A DNA stretch of 39,567 bases from Tychonema sp. LEGE 07203 (lineage in GTDB: Bacteria; Cyanobacteriota; Cyanobacteriia; Cyanobacteriales; Microcoleaceae). The notes below the pieces were generated by a model, which worked only from the letters and a program-made list of their open reading frames with translations, was not told the origin of the DNA and made no database searches. Positions 24,726 through 33,484 of the stretch are shown piece by piece; the first letter of the stretch is position 1; every line of letters begins with the position of its first letter. The DNA lies in the NCBI RefSeq assembly GCF_015207285.1, contig NZ_JADEXD010000048.1, positions 1 through 39,567 on the forward strand, written 5' to 3'. The position numbers and the translations under genes were made by a program.

Positions 24726-24855
24726 TCTAACAACTAACAACTAACAACTAACAATTAACAATTAACAATTAACAATTAACAACTAACAATTAACAACTAA
24801 CAACTAACAACTAACAACTGACAATTGCCAACTGCCAATTGCCAGTTGCCAAGTT
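24726..24855. repeat. Heptamer (STRR) array
   Basis: CTAACAA, TTAACAA and CCAACTG/TTGCCAG-type heptamers fill the space up to the flavin reductase stop. Confidence 0.8.
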
Positions 24856-24856
24856 T

Positions 24857-25339
24857 TTAGCCGCCGTAATTCCAACCAGTGCTTTCTAACAGCAACGGAT
24901 TGCCTTCTCGGTGAACGCCGGCTGCGACAACTTCTCCCACATACACCGTGTGATCGCCGTGTTTCACAGCGCCGACAACATTGCACTCAATGTAACCCAG
25001 AGAGTCGGAGATAATCGGACAACCTGTTTCGGCGCCGGCATAAAATTCTACATCCTCAAATTTATTGCCAACGCGGCGCTGCTGCTTGAAGAATTTCTGG
25101 GCTAACTCTTTTTGTCCTGCTTCTAGGAAACTCAAAGCAAAGACTCCGCTGGCTTCGATCATGGCGTGGGATTTTGAGTCTTGCTTGACGCAGTTAACGA
25201 CTAAGGGAGGGGTAAAGGAAGATTGCATCACCCAGCTAGCGGTGAAACCGTTGAGTTCCTCTCCGTCTTTGACGCCGCAAATGTACAATCCGTGGGGGAT
25301 TTTCCGCAAGATGGTCTTTTTAGCTTGTTCGTCTAGCAC
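24857..25339 (-). CDS. Flavin reductase family protein (FMN-binding split barrel)
   Basis: The 160-aa single-domain flavin reductase-like protein resembles the C-terminal domain of cyanobacterial flavodiiron proteins. It has the family's FTASWVMQSSFTPPLV (flavin phosphate and isoalloxazine contacts), HAMIEASGVFALSFL and GDHTVYVGEVVAAGV. It probably reduces FMN or FAD with NAD(P)H, or transfers electrons to a partner oxygenase; the partner is unknown. It starts with GTG at 25339 (MLDEQAKK): the conserved sequence begins exactly there and no ATG is nearby. Family length is normal and there is no operon partner. Confidence 0.88.
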   Translation of the reverse strand: MLDEQAKKTILRKIPHGLYICGVKDGEELNGFTASWVMQSSFTPPLVVNCVKQDSKSHAMIEASGVFALSFLEAGQKELAQKFFKQQRRVGNKFEDVEFYAGAETGCPIISDSLGYIECNVVGAVKHGDHTVYVGEVVAAGVHREGNPLLLESTGWNYGG

Positions 25340-25538
25340 GGGCTTACCTGTCGATCGATAATTCTACATTTTCCAGTTTACCTTTTGGAGAGCCCGCAAA
25401 CCCAACTGTCGATCGGGCGATCGAGCCACACCTACACTGTTGAGATTGCCAATATTGCTTTTTTCGATCGCAAATATGCTGCTTCCCGCCACTTGATTTG
25501 GCTCGAATTACATTTAAATATTTGTATCTTTTGACAAC

Positions 25539-26625
25539 TAAGTAGTTAAACAAAATTAATTACACAAACAACTAATATGATATACTACAAATATCAAGTT
25601 GTATCCAAAGAGGTTTTATATGTTTTTACTTCGAGATATCAATCCACTTTCGTTGAAATTGCTAAACCGAATTTATCGCGAAAGCAGACATCATGCAGTG
25701 CGGCAAAGAGCACATTTTTTAATTTTGGTTGCACAAAATGTCAAAAATGAAAACCTGATGAAAATCTTTAAAGTTAGTTATAAGACCATGTATAACTGGT
25801 TGAATCGATGGGAATATGAGGGAATGCTCGGATTATACAATAAACCAGGTAGAGGCAGAAAAAAAACATTTAATTCTGCACAATCAGCTCAAATTAGAGA
25901 CTGGGTAAAATTGCAACCAAAACAATTAAAACAAGTAGTACAAAACATCAAAAAAGAATGGTGTATTAATACAAGTACGGAAACAATTAAGAGAATAATT
26001 AAAAAAAAAGTATGAGTTGGCATAGGATGCGTCGAGGTGTTGGTGGCAAGCCAGACCCCATTGAATACAAGGAAAAAAGCGAAAAGCTGTCAGAATTAAA
26101 ACAACTAGAAAATGAGGGAAAAATTGATTTATACTATTTGGATGAATCCGGTTTTTGTGGCATCCCTTGTGTCCCTTATGGATGGCAAGATATTGGCGAA
26201 TATTTGTCAATTGATAGTCGTAGAACTAAGCGTTTAAACGTCTTGGGAATCATGAATCGGCAAAACACTCTTTATGCTTATGTTTCAGAGCAGACTATTA
26301 ATTCGCTCTGTAATCATAGCCTGCATAGATACTTTCTTTGCTGTGGTGGAGCGGCCAACAGTTATTGTAGTAGATCAAGCTTCTATTCATACTAGCAATG
26401 CCATTTTCGAGAAAATAGAAGAATGGAAAGAACGCGGTTTAACTATCTTTGAATTGCCTACTTATTCACCTGAATTGAATTTAATTGAGATTTTGTGGCG
26501 GTTTATCAAATATCAATGGCTCGAAATAGATGCCTACTCTAGCTGGCAATCTCTTGTTTCATCAGTAGAAAGAATTCTTAAAGAATTTGGAGATAATTAT
26601 GTAATTAATTTTGCTTAACTACTTA
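25539..26625 (+). mobile_element. IS630-family insertion sequence, inactivated
   Basis: Terminal inverted repeats of about 25 bp: TAAGTAGTTAAACAAAATTA at the left (from 25539) and the matching inverted end at 26601-26625 with one mismatch. A TA dinucleotide at each end fits IS630 targeting. Similarity may extend a few bases outward (CAAC/GTTG). The transposase stop lies inside the right repeat. The 25340-25538 flank shows no other gene. Confidence 0.8.
25620..26618 (+). pseudogene. IS630-type transposase in three reading frames
   Basis: Part 1 (25620-26015) is the helix-turn-helix region (MKIFKVSYKTMYNWLNRWE). Part 2 continues in the -1 frame after a run of nine A at 26001-26009, a likely programmed slippage site of this family. 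It carries the first catalytic Asp (YYLDESGFCG) and YGWQDIGEY. Part 3 returns to the first frame near 26305 with the second Asp (VIVVDQASIHTS) and the Glu (LNLIEILWRF). The second shift, equivalent to one extra base around 26300-26310, is not at a slippery sequence and probably inactivates the gene. The complete DDE set would be restored by removing one base there. Confidence 0.82.
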
Positions 26626-26823
26626 AGTTGCGAGATAGAAGGAGGCTCTTCCTCCGCACCTGCATTACCAGGCAGAGCGAAAGTAACGAGAAAACAGTCA
26701 ACTCTCAACTCTCAACAGTCAACAATTCCCCAGGAGTGCAACCGGAATTGATATCACGCAGAGAAACCCGGTTTCTGTAAAAAAAAAACTGGGTTTATCG
26801 TCGGTAAGTCTGGGGAATTATCT

Positions 26824-27129
26824 TCAATCAGCGGTGCTTGATTCTTCTACTCGCAGCCGATCGCACAAAATTCGATCGCACGCCACAGCATCAGTCTCGG
26901 CATTCCTCCACACTTCCAACTCAGCTTCCGGCATTGCTTCAAACAAAAAACGTTCTCCCGGAAACACCGTCCGCTCAAAATACCAATTAGGAATATTTGT
27001 AATTCGAGCAATTTGCACTTTGCTACTATTATTAAAATAGCAACACAAAATGCGCGTATCGCCTTCGGAAATCACCTCATTTCTTATCAAATTCATGTTT
27101 TTAACTTGTTGGTGAATTGTGCAATCCAT
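26824..27129 (-). CDS. DUF1830 domain protein
   Basis: The 101-aa cyanobacterial small protein of the DUF1830 family has the core CCYFNNSSKVQIARITNIPN followed by WYFERTVFPGERFLFEA. Function unknown. No signal or membrane segment. The ATG at 27129 is used; an internal ATG at 27096 (MNLIRNEV) is also possible, and neither has a Shine-Dalgarno sequence. The 26626-26823 region downstream holds CAACAGT-type heptamers and an AAACCCGGTTTC repeat. Confidence 0.8.
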   Translation of the reverse strand: MDCTIHQQVKNMNLIRNEVISEGDTRILCCYFNNSSKVQIARITNIPNWYFERTVFPGERFLFEAMPEAELEVWRNAETDAVACDRILCDRLRVEESSTAD

Positions 27130-27187
27130 CGGTGGCTTGCTCGATATTAATATAGCATATAATCACTCACAAAATATATTGTTAGGG

Positions 27188-27448
27188 TTAATCGACCAAT
27201 GCCCGTGGGAAAATATTGGCGCTTTCTAGGTATTCCCAAGAAGGTGCAAAAGGCGGTATTGCTAAAGTGCAAGATTTCCATTTTCCCTTGACAGGTGCGT
27301 TCAATAATTGACAGTGACCCATTGAACCTCTTTGTAGTTGGTAGTGACCGCAAAAGCCGCATTTAGAGGTAGCAGTGCAGGGCCGATCGCTAATTACAAG
27401 ATTGGGCTTGCTGTGAATGTTATTGCGTTCTAGGGCTAGAGTTTCCAT
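27188..27448 (-). CDS. Small Cys-rich cyanobacterial protein
   Basis: 86 aa from the ATG at 27448. It contains SKCGFCGHYQLQRGSMGHCQ and KGKWKSCTLAIPPFAPSWE, so five cysteines in all with a CxxC and spaced Cys/His that could bind zinc. I recognise it as a conserved cyanobacterial hypothetical family without a known role. It lies upstream of the DUF1830 gene on the same strand, about 58 bp apart, so the two may be co-transcribed. Confidence 0.7.
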   Translation of the reverse strand: METLALERNNIHSKPNLVISDRPCTATSKCGFCGHYQLQRGSMGHCQLLNAPVKGKWKSCTLAIPPFAPSWEYLESANIFPRALVD

Positions 27449-27659
27449 CAAGGTATTTTTGAAATCTTCACTCTCAAGTATGACAGCCAGATTTCGGTCG
27501 GTGCGTCTATCTCAAGGATTAGTTCGATTTTAAGTTTTGTTTAGGGATCGATCGAAAACATATCTTTTTTAAGCGTATAAATCTAGGGATCAATTTAATT
27601 TTCTTAAGGTTAAATTTGCTGTCCGGGCTTGCCTGAAGTTGTACTTCCTCAGACGGCAG

Positions 27660-29003
27660 CTAACGATCCTCGCCTAGGTTGCTGAACAAATCGGCTAAAA
27701 TTGTATTTGAAAATAATAAACCTTCCGGATCGCTCAGCCTCAAATTGCCCGACAGTGGCAGTTTTGCGCCAGCGTCTAAAATGGCGATCGCCCGATCGGC
27801 TGCCACAATTTCCACCCATCCTAGCTGCCAGTAGGGTTGCAAACAATGCCAAATTCGATCGACTGTTTGCTGCGTAAACTTTTGAGTCAGCGCCGACAGG
27901 CTGACTCCTTCTGCTAAACGCAAACCTAGCATCAGCGTTTCTAGCAAAATGTCATTTTCTGAGACTTGCAAATTTTGCTCGATTGCTGGGTAAATATCCT
28001 GCGGGGCTTCCCCCTCTATTTTTGGGGTAACTTCCGAAGCGGTGGCAGAGATCGATCGCACCCACTGATAATATTCTTGAGTTTTGCGAGGTCTTGTCAA
28101 CCTCCGCCCTTGCACGTAACTCGCCGCCCCCATTCCCAAACCGTAATAAGGGCGATTTTCCCAATAGACGCGGTTGTGGCGGCACTGATAACCGGGCCGA
28201 GAATAATTAGAAATTTCGTAATGTTCGTAGCCGGCATCGGTGAGTATGGAGCGAGCCAAACGGTACATTCCAGCAGCAGTTTCATCTGCCGGAAGCGGCG
28301 GTGCGCCTGCTTCAAAGTACCGCCCGAAAGCTGTTCCATCCTCAACAATTAAGTCGTAACTCGACAGGTGAGTCGGGCCAATTTCCACCGCCGATTTCAG
28401 GGAAGCTTCCCAGTGTTCTAAAGTTTGGTGCGGCAGTCCCGAAATTAAATCTAAACTGAAATTGACAATCCCGGCCGATCGCACTATTTCTACTGCTTCA
28501 AAAATTTCTGCCACAGAGTGCGATCGCCCGCAAGCTTGCAGCAATTCATCCTGAAAAGCTTGCACTCCCAAACTAACTCGATTTACTCCCGCCGCTGCAT
28601 ATCCCCGCAACTGTTCTAAAGTAAACGTTCCGGGGTCGATTTCGATCGAAATTTCCGCCCCAGCAGCAATCCCAAATTTGCCGTCGAGAGTCTCTAAAAT
28701 CTGGCTCAACTGACTGACTGAAAGCAGCGAAGGCGTGCCGCCCCCAAAAAAAACTGTTGTCAGAGATGTGCCTAAATTTGGAGTTGCTTGAATTTCTTGA
28801 CACAGGGCGGCAACGTATTGCACAATTGTGCCGGAATTTTCGCCGTTTTTGCGATCGCCCACCACAAAAACCGGAAAATCGCAGTAGTAACAGCGGCGGC
28901 GACAAAAAGGTATGTGGAGGTAAGCCGAACTCGGAATGCCGGAATTTGCTGCAAGCTGGCTTTTTTTGAATTCAAATGTTAAATAATCTGTGGTAGCGTT
29001 CAT
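27660..29003 (-). CDS. hemW: Radical SAM heme chaperone HemW
   Basis: The 447-aa protein has the radical SAM cluster motif C34, C38, C41 in LHIPFCRRRCYYCDFP, then FFGGGTPSLL (SAM contact) and SLGVQAFQDELL. The C-terminal HemN-like region has EHYEISNYSRPGYQCRHN. HemW inserts heme into acceptor proteins; it lacks the features needed for coproporphyrinogen oxidase activity, so old HemN annotations would be misleading. The length is slightly above the family norm because of an insert near residue 325-345 (SATASEVTPKIEGEA). The ATG is at 29003. Confidence 0.9.
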   Translation of the reverse strand: MNATTDYLTFEFKKSQLAANSGIPSSAYLHIPFCRRRCYYCDFPVFVVGDRKNGENSGTIVQYVAALCQEIQATPNLGTSLTTVFFGGGTPSLLSVSQLSQILETLDGKFGIAAGAEISIEIDPGTFTLEQLRGYAAAGVNRVSLGVQAFQDELLQACGRSHSVAEIFEAVEIVRSAGIVNFSLDLISGLPHQTLEHWEASLKSAVEIGPTHLSSYDLIVEDGTAFGRYFEAGAPPLPADETAAGMYRLARSILTDAGYEHYEISNYSRPGYQCRHNRVYWENRPYYGLGMGAASYVQGRRLTRPRKTQEYYQWVRSISATASEVTPKIEGEAPQDIYPAIEQNLQVSENDILLETLMLGLRLAEGVSLSALTQKFTQQTVDRIWHCLQPYWQLGWVEIVAADRAIAILDAGAKLPLSGNLRLSDPEGLLFSNTILADLFSNLGEDR

Positions 29004-29199
29004 TACATCTCAAGCCAAAATTGCGAGTTCAAATCTAAAGTTTTAATTAAAAACTCATAAATAATTATGTATATTATGACATTTTGCTAGCAATAAGGCG
29101 GTGCGAACGATGGCGGGACGCCCCGCAAGCTACGGCTGTTTGAGTTTTTCCGGCTACCGCGATCGACCGGCAGAAATTCCCGAACAGAGTCGGGGGCGC

Positions 29200-29292
29200 T
29201 ATATTCGCGCATCTTGTCTGCGATCGGGGGCGGGATGTCCGGCCGCCAAGCTCGATCGGGCATCCCCCTCAACGGCACAAGCGCGAAATATA
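29200..29292. other. Long imperfect hairpin upstream of the PIN/TRAM gene
   Basis: Outer pairing TATA/TATA, TTCGCG/CGCGAA and CTTGT/ACAAG joins 29200-29217 to 29277-29292 with small bulges. Inner GGGATG (29232-29237) pairs with CATCCC (29261-29266). It lies in a 397-bp gene-free gap (29004-29400), about 110 bp before the start. It could be a structured leader, a small RNA or a repeat. Confidence 0.4.
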
Positions 29293-29400
29293 AGTTCATG
29301 AAAATTTATCAGTAAAGATAGCGATATCCGACCGCAACAGCGGAAAAAACTGTCAGCACACAAAAGATATAATGTAAACAAATTCATTAACCTAGAACTA

Positions 29401-30480
29401 ATGCTAGACGCAATCATAATAATCTCATTCATAATCGCAGGCGGAGGCATCGGCTATTACGGAGTAGAGCTGCTGCCGAACAACCTGCTGGAGCAAGTTA
29501 CAAATATACAAGGTTTAAGTTCCGTACTCGGCTCGTTTGGAGCATTAATCGGCTTCGTGTTCGGATTAGTGGCTCAAACAACCTACAGGCGGCTGGAAAA
29601 GAAAGTCGGCGATATGCCGGTGGAGATGCTGCTGACACGGGCGATCGGCTTAATCATCGGACTGCTAGTCGCGAACTTAATGCTGGCTCCGCTGTTCCTG
29701 CTACCAATTCCCCCCGAGTTCGGGTTCATTAAACCCCTAGTCGCAGTATTGGGCAGCATCTTGTTCGGTTTCACAGGTGTCAGCTTAACCGACACTCACG
29801 GCCGCGCTTTCTTGCGCCTGATCAACCCCAAAAGCTTAGACACGGTGTTGGTAGCCGAAGGAACATTCAAACCAGCCTCTGCCAAAGTAGTCGATACAAG
29901 CTGCATAATTGACGGTCGGATTGAAAACCTGCTAGAAACAGGTTTCCTCGAAGGTCAAATTATCATCCCGCAATTCGTGCTCCAAGAACTGCAACTCGTA
30001 GCCGATTCCGCCAACGATCAAAAGCGAGTGCGCGGGCGCCGCGGCTTAGATGTACTCAACCGCATCAAAGAAACATATCCAGAACGGATTCAAATTCACT
30101 CGGCTGACTACGAAGATATTCCCACAGTCGATGCCAAATTAGTCCGCTTCGCCTTAGATATCGACGGCATTTTGCTCACCAACGATTACAACTTGTCGAA
30201 AGTAGCTACCGTCCAAAAACTGCCAGTTTTGAACATCAACGATTTGACTCATGCAGTGCGCCCCACTTATTTGCCGGGAGATACGATCGAACTAAAAATC
30301 CGCAAAGAAGGCAAAGAACCATCTCAGGGAATCGGTTACTTGGACGACGGCACAATGGTAGTCGTAGAAGCAGGCAGCAGCTACGTCGGAGCCGAAGCCA
30401 GAGTCGTAGTCACCAGCGCCCTGCAAACCAGCGCAGGCCGCATGATTTTTGCCCGCCCCCAAGAGTCTGTCATTGCTTGA
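29401..30480 (+). CDS. PIN/TRAM domain membrane protein (YacL-like)
   Basis: The 359-aa protein has four hydrophobic helices (about 3-21, 39-59, 80-103, 110-128), then a PIN nuclease domain (about 160-285) with candidate acidic residues D165 (VVDTSCIIDG), E196, D244 and D262, then a C-terminal TRAM domain (about 290-350) that would bind RNA. Related proteins are called YacL. A membrane-tethered ribonuclease role is inferred from the domains; the target is unknown. Both the acidic set and the TRAM domain look intact. A small zinc-ribbon-like gene begins 12 bp after the stop and is probably co-transcribed. Confidence 0.88.
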   Translation: MLDAIIIISFIIAGGGIGYYGVELLPNNLLEQVTNIQGLSSVLGSFGALIGFVFGLVAQTTYRRLEKKVGDMPVEMLLTRAIGLIIGLLVANLMLAPLFLLPIPPEFGFIKPLVAVLGSILFGFTGVSLTDTHGRAFLRLINPKSLDTVLVAEGTFKPASAKVVDTSCIIDGRIENLLETGFLEGQIIIPQFVLQELQLVADSANDQKRVRGRRGLDVLNRIKETYPERIQIHSADYEDIPTVDAKLVRFALDIDGILLTNDYNLSKVATVQKLPVLNINDLTHAVRPTYLPGDTIELKIRKEGKEPSQGIGYLDDGTMVVVEAGSSYVGAEARVVVTSALQTSAGRMIFARPQESVIA

Positions 30481-30492
30481 AACCCAGAAACA

Positions 30493-30678
30493 ATGACCAG
30501 AGCAATTAGAATCAAATATTGCGATCGGTGTTCCCAATCTGCCCCGACTCTCTACCGCGCCCGGTATGACGAGTCGGGGCAGTGGTTTTTTCTGTGTCTT
30601 AAATGTTGGGAATCGGTAAGTAAAAATAATCCTTTTTACTTCTACGGCGGCACTTGGAAAGCCAGCAAGAAAAAATAG
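30493..30678 (+). CDS. Small zinc-ribbon-like protein
   Basis: This 61-aa protein has two CxxC knuckles (YCDRCSQSAPTLYR and LCLKCWES) in the spacing of a zinc ribbon and a basic C-terminus (KASKKK). Function unknown. It starts 12 bp after the PIN/TRAM gene, which suggests a two-gene operon linking a putative RNase to a small nucleic-acid or protein-binding zinc protein (inference). Confidence 0.72.
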   Translation: MTRAIRIKYCDRCSQSAPTLYRARYDESGQWFFLCLKCWESVSKNNPFYFYGGTWKASKKK

Positions 30679-30787
30679 CAATTACCAGATTCTTCTTCTT
30701 TTCTCTTCCTTAGCGTCAAGAGCGCCTTCGCGGTTCAATCATATCAAAATATAAGCCGATCGCCCTTTTTCAGCTTTCCCCCAAGTT

Positions 30788-32998
30788 TCAACGGCGGCGC
30801 GGGGGCGGAAGCCTCGCGCTATTGCCATTTTGTGGTTGCAGTTTTTCTTGCAGCTTCATCGTCAAACTCACCCGCTTTAACTTCTCATTCACCTCCAAAA
30901 CCCGCACCTTCACAACTTGTCCGACTTTCACAATTTGTTTCGGATCGTCCACAAATCGATCGGCTAATTGAGAAATATGAACCAAACCATCTTGGTGCAC
31001 TCCCACATCAACAAAGGCTCCAAAGTTAGCTACATTCGTAATTATGCCTTCTAATTCCATCCCCACTTGTAAATCAGAGATTTCTTTAATTCCAGCTTGG
31101 AAAGTCGCATATTTAAACTCGGCGCGCGGGTCTCTTCCCGGCTTTTCTAGTTCGGAAATAATGTCTCGGAGCGTCGGTTCTCCGACTTTTTCTGTGACAT
31201 ATTTTTTAATATTTACAGTCTTGATTTTTTCCGATATTTGTGTTATTCCTGTCAGCGGCAAACTTAAATCTTTGGCGATCGCCTGCACGACAGGATAACT
31301 TTCGGGATGAACTGCTGTATTGTCCAGCGGGTTTTCACCGCCGCGAATGCGAAGAAAGCCGGCTGCTTGTTCAAAAGCTTTTGGGCCGAGTTTGGGAACT
31401 TTCAGGAGTTGGCGGCGATTTTTAAACGCGCCGTTTTCGTTGCGGTAATTGACGATATTTTTGGCAACAGTTGCCGTCATTCCCGACACAAAGGTCAGCA
31501 GTTCTTTGGAGGCTGTGTTTAAGTCAACTCCGACATAATTAACGCAGCTTTCGACTGTTTCGTCGAGTTTCTTTCTGAGCAATTTTTGGTCAACGTCGTG
31601 CTGGTATTGACCGACTCCGATTGATTTCGGGTCGATTTTCACGAGTTCGGCTAAAGGATCTTGCAAGCGCCTTCCAATGCTGACTGCGCCCCTGACTGTG
31701 ATGTCGAGATCGGGAAATTCGGCGATCGCCACTTCGCTTGCTGAATAAATCGATGCGCCGGATTCGTTCACCATGACTTTAATCGGTTTTCTGTCCATTT
31801 CGGCCAAAACTTCCGAAACAAACTCGTCTGTTTCGCGGGAAGCTGTACCGTTGCCGATCGCGATTAATTCAATTTTATATTTTTCAATTAAATGCTTGAC
31901 AATTTTACCAGCTTGCTGTCGCTGGGCAGCAGCTTGGTGGGGGAAAATTGCTTGATATTCCAAAAATTGCCCGGTTTCGTCGAGGGCGGAAACTTTGCAC
32001 CCGGTGCGAAATCCCGGATCGATCGCCAGTGTGGGTTTCATTCCCGCCGGTGCCGACAGCAGCAACTCGCGGAGGTTGGTTTCAAAGGTGGCGATGGACT
32101 CGATATCGGCGCAGGCTTTGTGGTGCGATCGTACTTCGGTAATTAACGAAGTCTTCATCAGTCGGTTGAAAGCATCCTTTAAGGTCGATCGATAAAACTC
32201 CTTAACTGTTGCTATCCTAGTTCTAATTTCCTGAGATTCCAAATAAGCCATCACCGCCGATTCATCAAAAGCCAAGTCTAAATCTAAAACCCCCTCCGTT
32301 TCCCCGCGAAACAGCGCTAACATATTGTGCGGCTGAACGCTTCTCGCAGCCACCTGGTAATTGCGGTACATTTCAAACTTAGTGCTTCCTTCCGGGAAAT
32401 CATCTTTAATTTTCGAGACAAAAACCCCAGTTTTCATCAAAAAATCTCGCAAATAAGCTCGGTATTCAGCTTGTTCTGAAACCGCCTCCGCCAAAATATC
32501 TCCAGCACCTTTCAGAGCATCTTCAGCAGTTTTCACCCCCTTTTCTTCCGAAATGTATTTAGCTGCTTCCGCCTCAAAATCTGCCGGTTGAGCCGCCGGC
32601 AAGTTCAGATTTTTTATAAAATTTGCCAGCGGTTCCAAACCTTTTTCTCTGGCAATTGTCGCCCGCGTCCGCCGCTTCGGTTTGTAAGGCAAATAAAGGT
32701 CTTCCAGTTCATTTTTTTGCAGACACGATTCAATTTTAGCTTGCAATTCCTCCGTCAGTTTGCCCTGGGAGGCGATCGTCTCTAAAATCGACTTTTTGCG
32801 GTCTTCGATTTCCGTCAAATACGTGAAGCGATCGGAAATATCCCGCAACTGAATTTCGTTCAGCAAATCGGTGCGTTCTTTGCGGTAGCGGGCAATAAAC
32901 GGAATAGTTGCGCCCTCGGCGAAAAGTTCCAGAGCATTATTGACTTGGGAGAGATTGATGTCAAGTTCTTGAGCAATCAGTTGAGGAATGTCGATCAT
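30788..32998 (-). CDS. tex: Tex-family RNA-binding protein
   Basis: The 736-aa transcription accessory protein has an N-terminal helical Tex domain (1-200, FIARYRKERTDLLNEIQLR), a YqgF/RNase H-like domain (about 325-450, LAIDPGFRTGCKV), helix-hairpin-helix units (about 495-560, LLKVPKLGPKAFEQAAGFLRI) and a C-terminal S1 domain (about 650-720, GIITNVANFGAFVDVGVHQDG). It binds nucleic acid and affects transcription and stress tolerance in other bacteria. The ATG is at 32998. A decayed copy of its first 17 codons and leader lies 310 bp upstream. Length and domains are complete. Confidence 0.94.
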   Translation of the reverse strand: MIDIPQLIAQELDINLSQVNNALELFAEGATIPFIARYRKERTDLLNEIQLRDISDRFTYLTEIEDRKKSILETIASQGKLTEELQAKIESCLQKNELEDLYLPYKPKRRTRATIAREKGLEPLANFIKNLNLPAAQPADFEAEAAKYISEEKGVKTAEDALKGAGDILAEAVSEQAEYRAYLRDFLMKTGVFVSKIKDDFPEGSTKFEMYRNYQVAARSVQPHNMLALFRGETEGVLDLDLAFDESAVMAYLESQEIRTRIATVKEFYRSTLKDAFNRLMKTSLITEVRSHHKACADIESIATFETNLRELLLSAPAGMKPTLAIDPGFRTGCKVSALDETGQFLEYQAIFPHQAAAQRQQAGKIVKHLIEKYKIELIAIGNGTASRETDEFVSEVLAEMDRKPIKVMVNESGASIYSASEVAIAEFPDLDITVRGAVSIGRRLQDPLAELVKIDPKSIGVGQYQHDVDQKLLRKKLDETVESCVNYVGVDLNTASKELLTFVSGMTATVAKNIVNYRNENGAFKNRRQLLKVPKLGPKAFEQAAGFLRIRGGENPLDNTAVHPESYPVVQAIAKDLSLPLTGITQISEKIKTVNIKKYVTEKVGEPTLRDIISELEKPGRDPRAEFKYATFQAGIKEISDLQVGMELEGIITNVANFGAFVDVGVHQDGLVHISQLADRFVDDPKQIVKVGQVVKVRVLEVNEKLKRVSLTMKLQEKLQPQNGNSARLPPPRRR

Positions 32999-33109
32999 AG
33001 TGCAGATTTTTGGTTTAAGTAGGGACGGGTTCAGCTAACAATCTCCGATAGAAGCCAGAAGATTAAGGCAAAACCCGCCCTCTTCTCTTCATCTAATCTT
33101 TATTGTTAC
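32943..33109. repeat. Imperfect direct repeat, copy 1 (tex 5' end and leader)
   Basis: Covers the first 18-19 codons of tex and about 110 bp of upstream DNA. It pairs with 33253-33424 at an offset of about 310 bp. The gap between the copies contains a perfect CCCCCCC/GGGGGGG hairpin at 33171-33191. Confidence 0.85.
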
Positions 33110-33252
33110 CCATCTACTTAGCAGTATTATACCATTTTTCTTTCATATGTGCTATGGATGAAGTCCGAAGCCCCCCCTTAATAAGGGGGGGTTGGGGGGG
33201 GTAATATCTAGCGCTACTTTATTCCATTGGTATTAAAGTAATCTTAGCATAA

Positions 33253-33424
33253 ACTTGAGAGAGATTGATGTCAAGTTATCAAACAATCAGTTGAGCAATG
33301 CCGATCGCAGTGCAAATTTTTGGTTCGGATAGGGGCGGGTTCAGCTAACAATCTCGGATCCAAGCCAGAAAATCGAGACCAAAGCCGCCTCTTCTCTTCT
33401 CTTCTCTTCATCTTTATTGTTACT
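33253..33424. pseudogene. Decayed duplicate of the tex 5' end and leader
   Basis: Read on the minus strand it matches the start of tex, but the ATG has become GCG and codons 9-10 (CAA GAA) have become TGA TAA. Later sequence, including GGTTCAGCTAACAATCTC and ATCTTTATTGTTAC, matches the tex leader. It is therefore not translated as Tex. Confidence 0.8.
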
Positions 33425-33484
33425 GTTTCCACCGCCATTTCTTCAACCCGCACACCATCCGGGTTTTGTTTATACAAACGCGGT

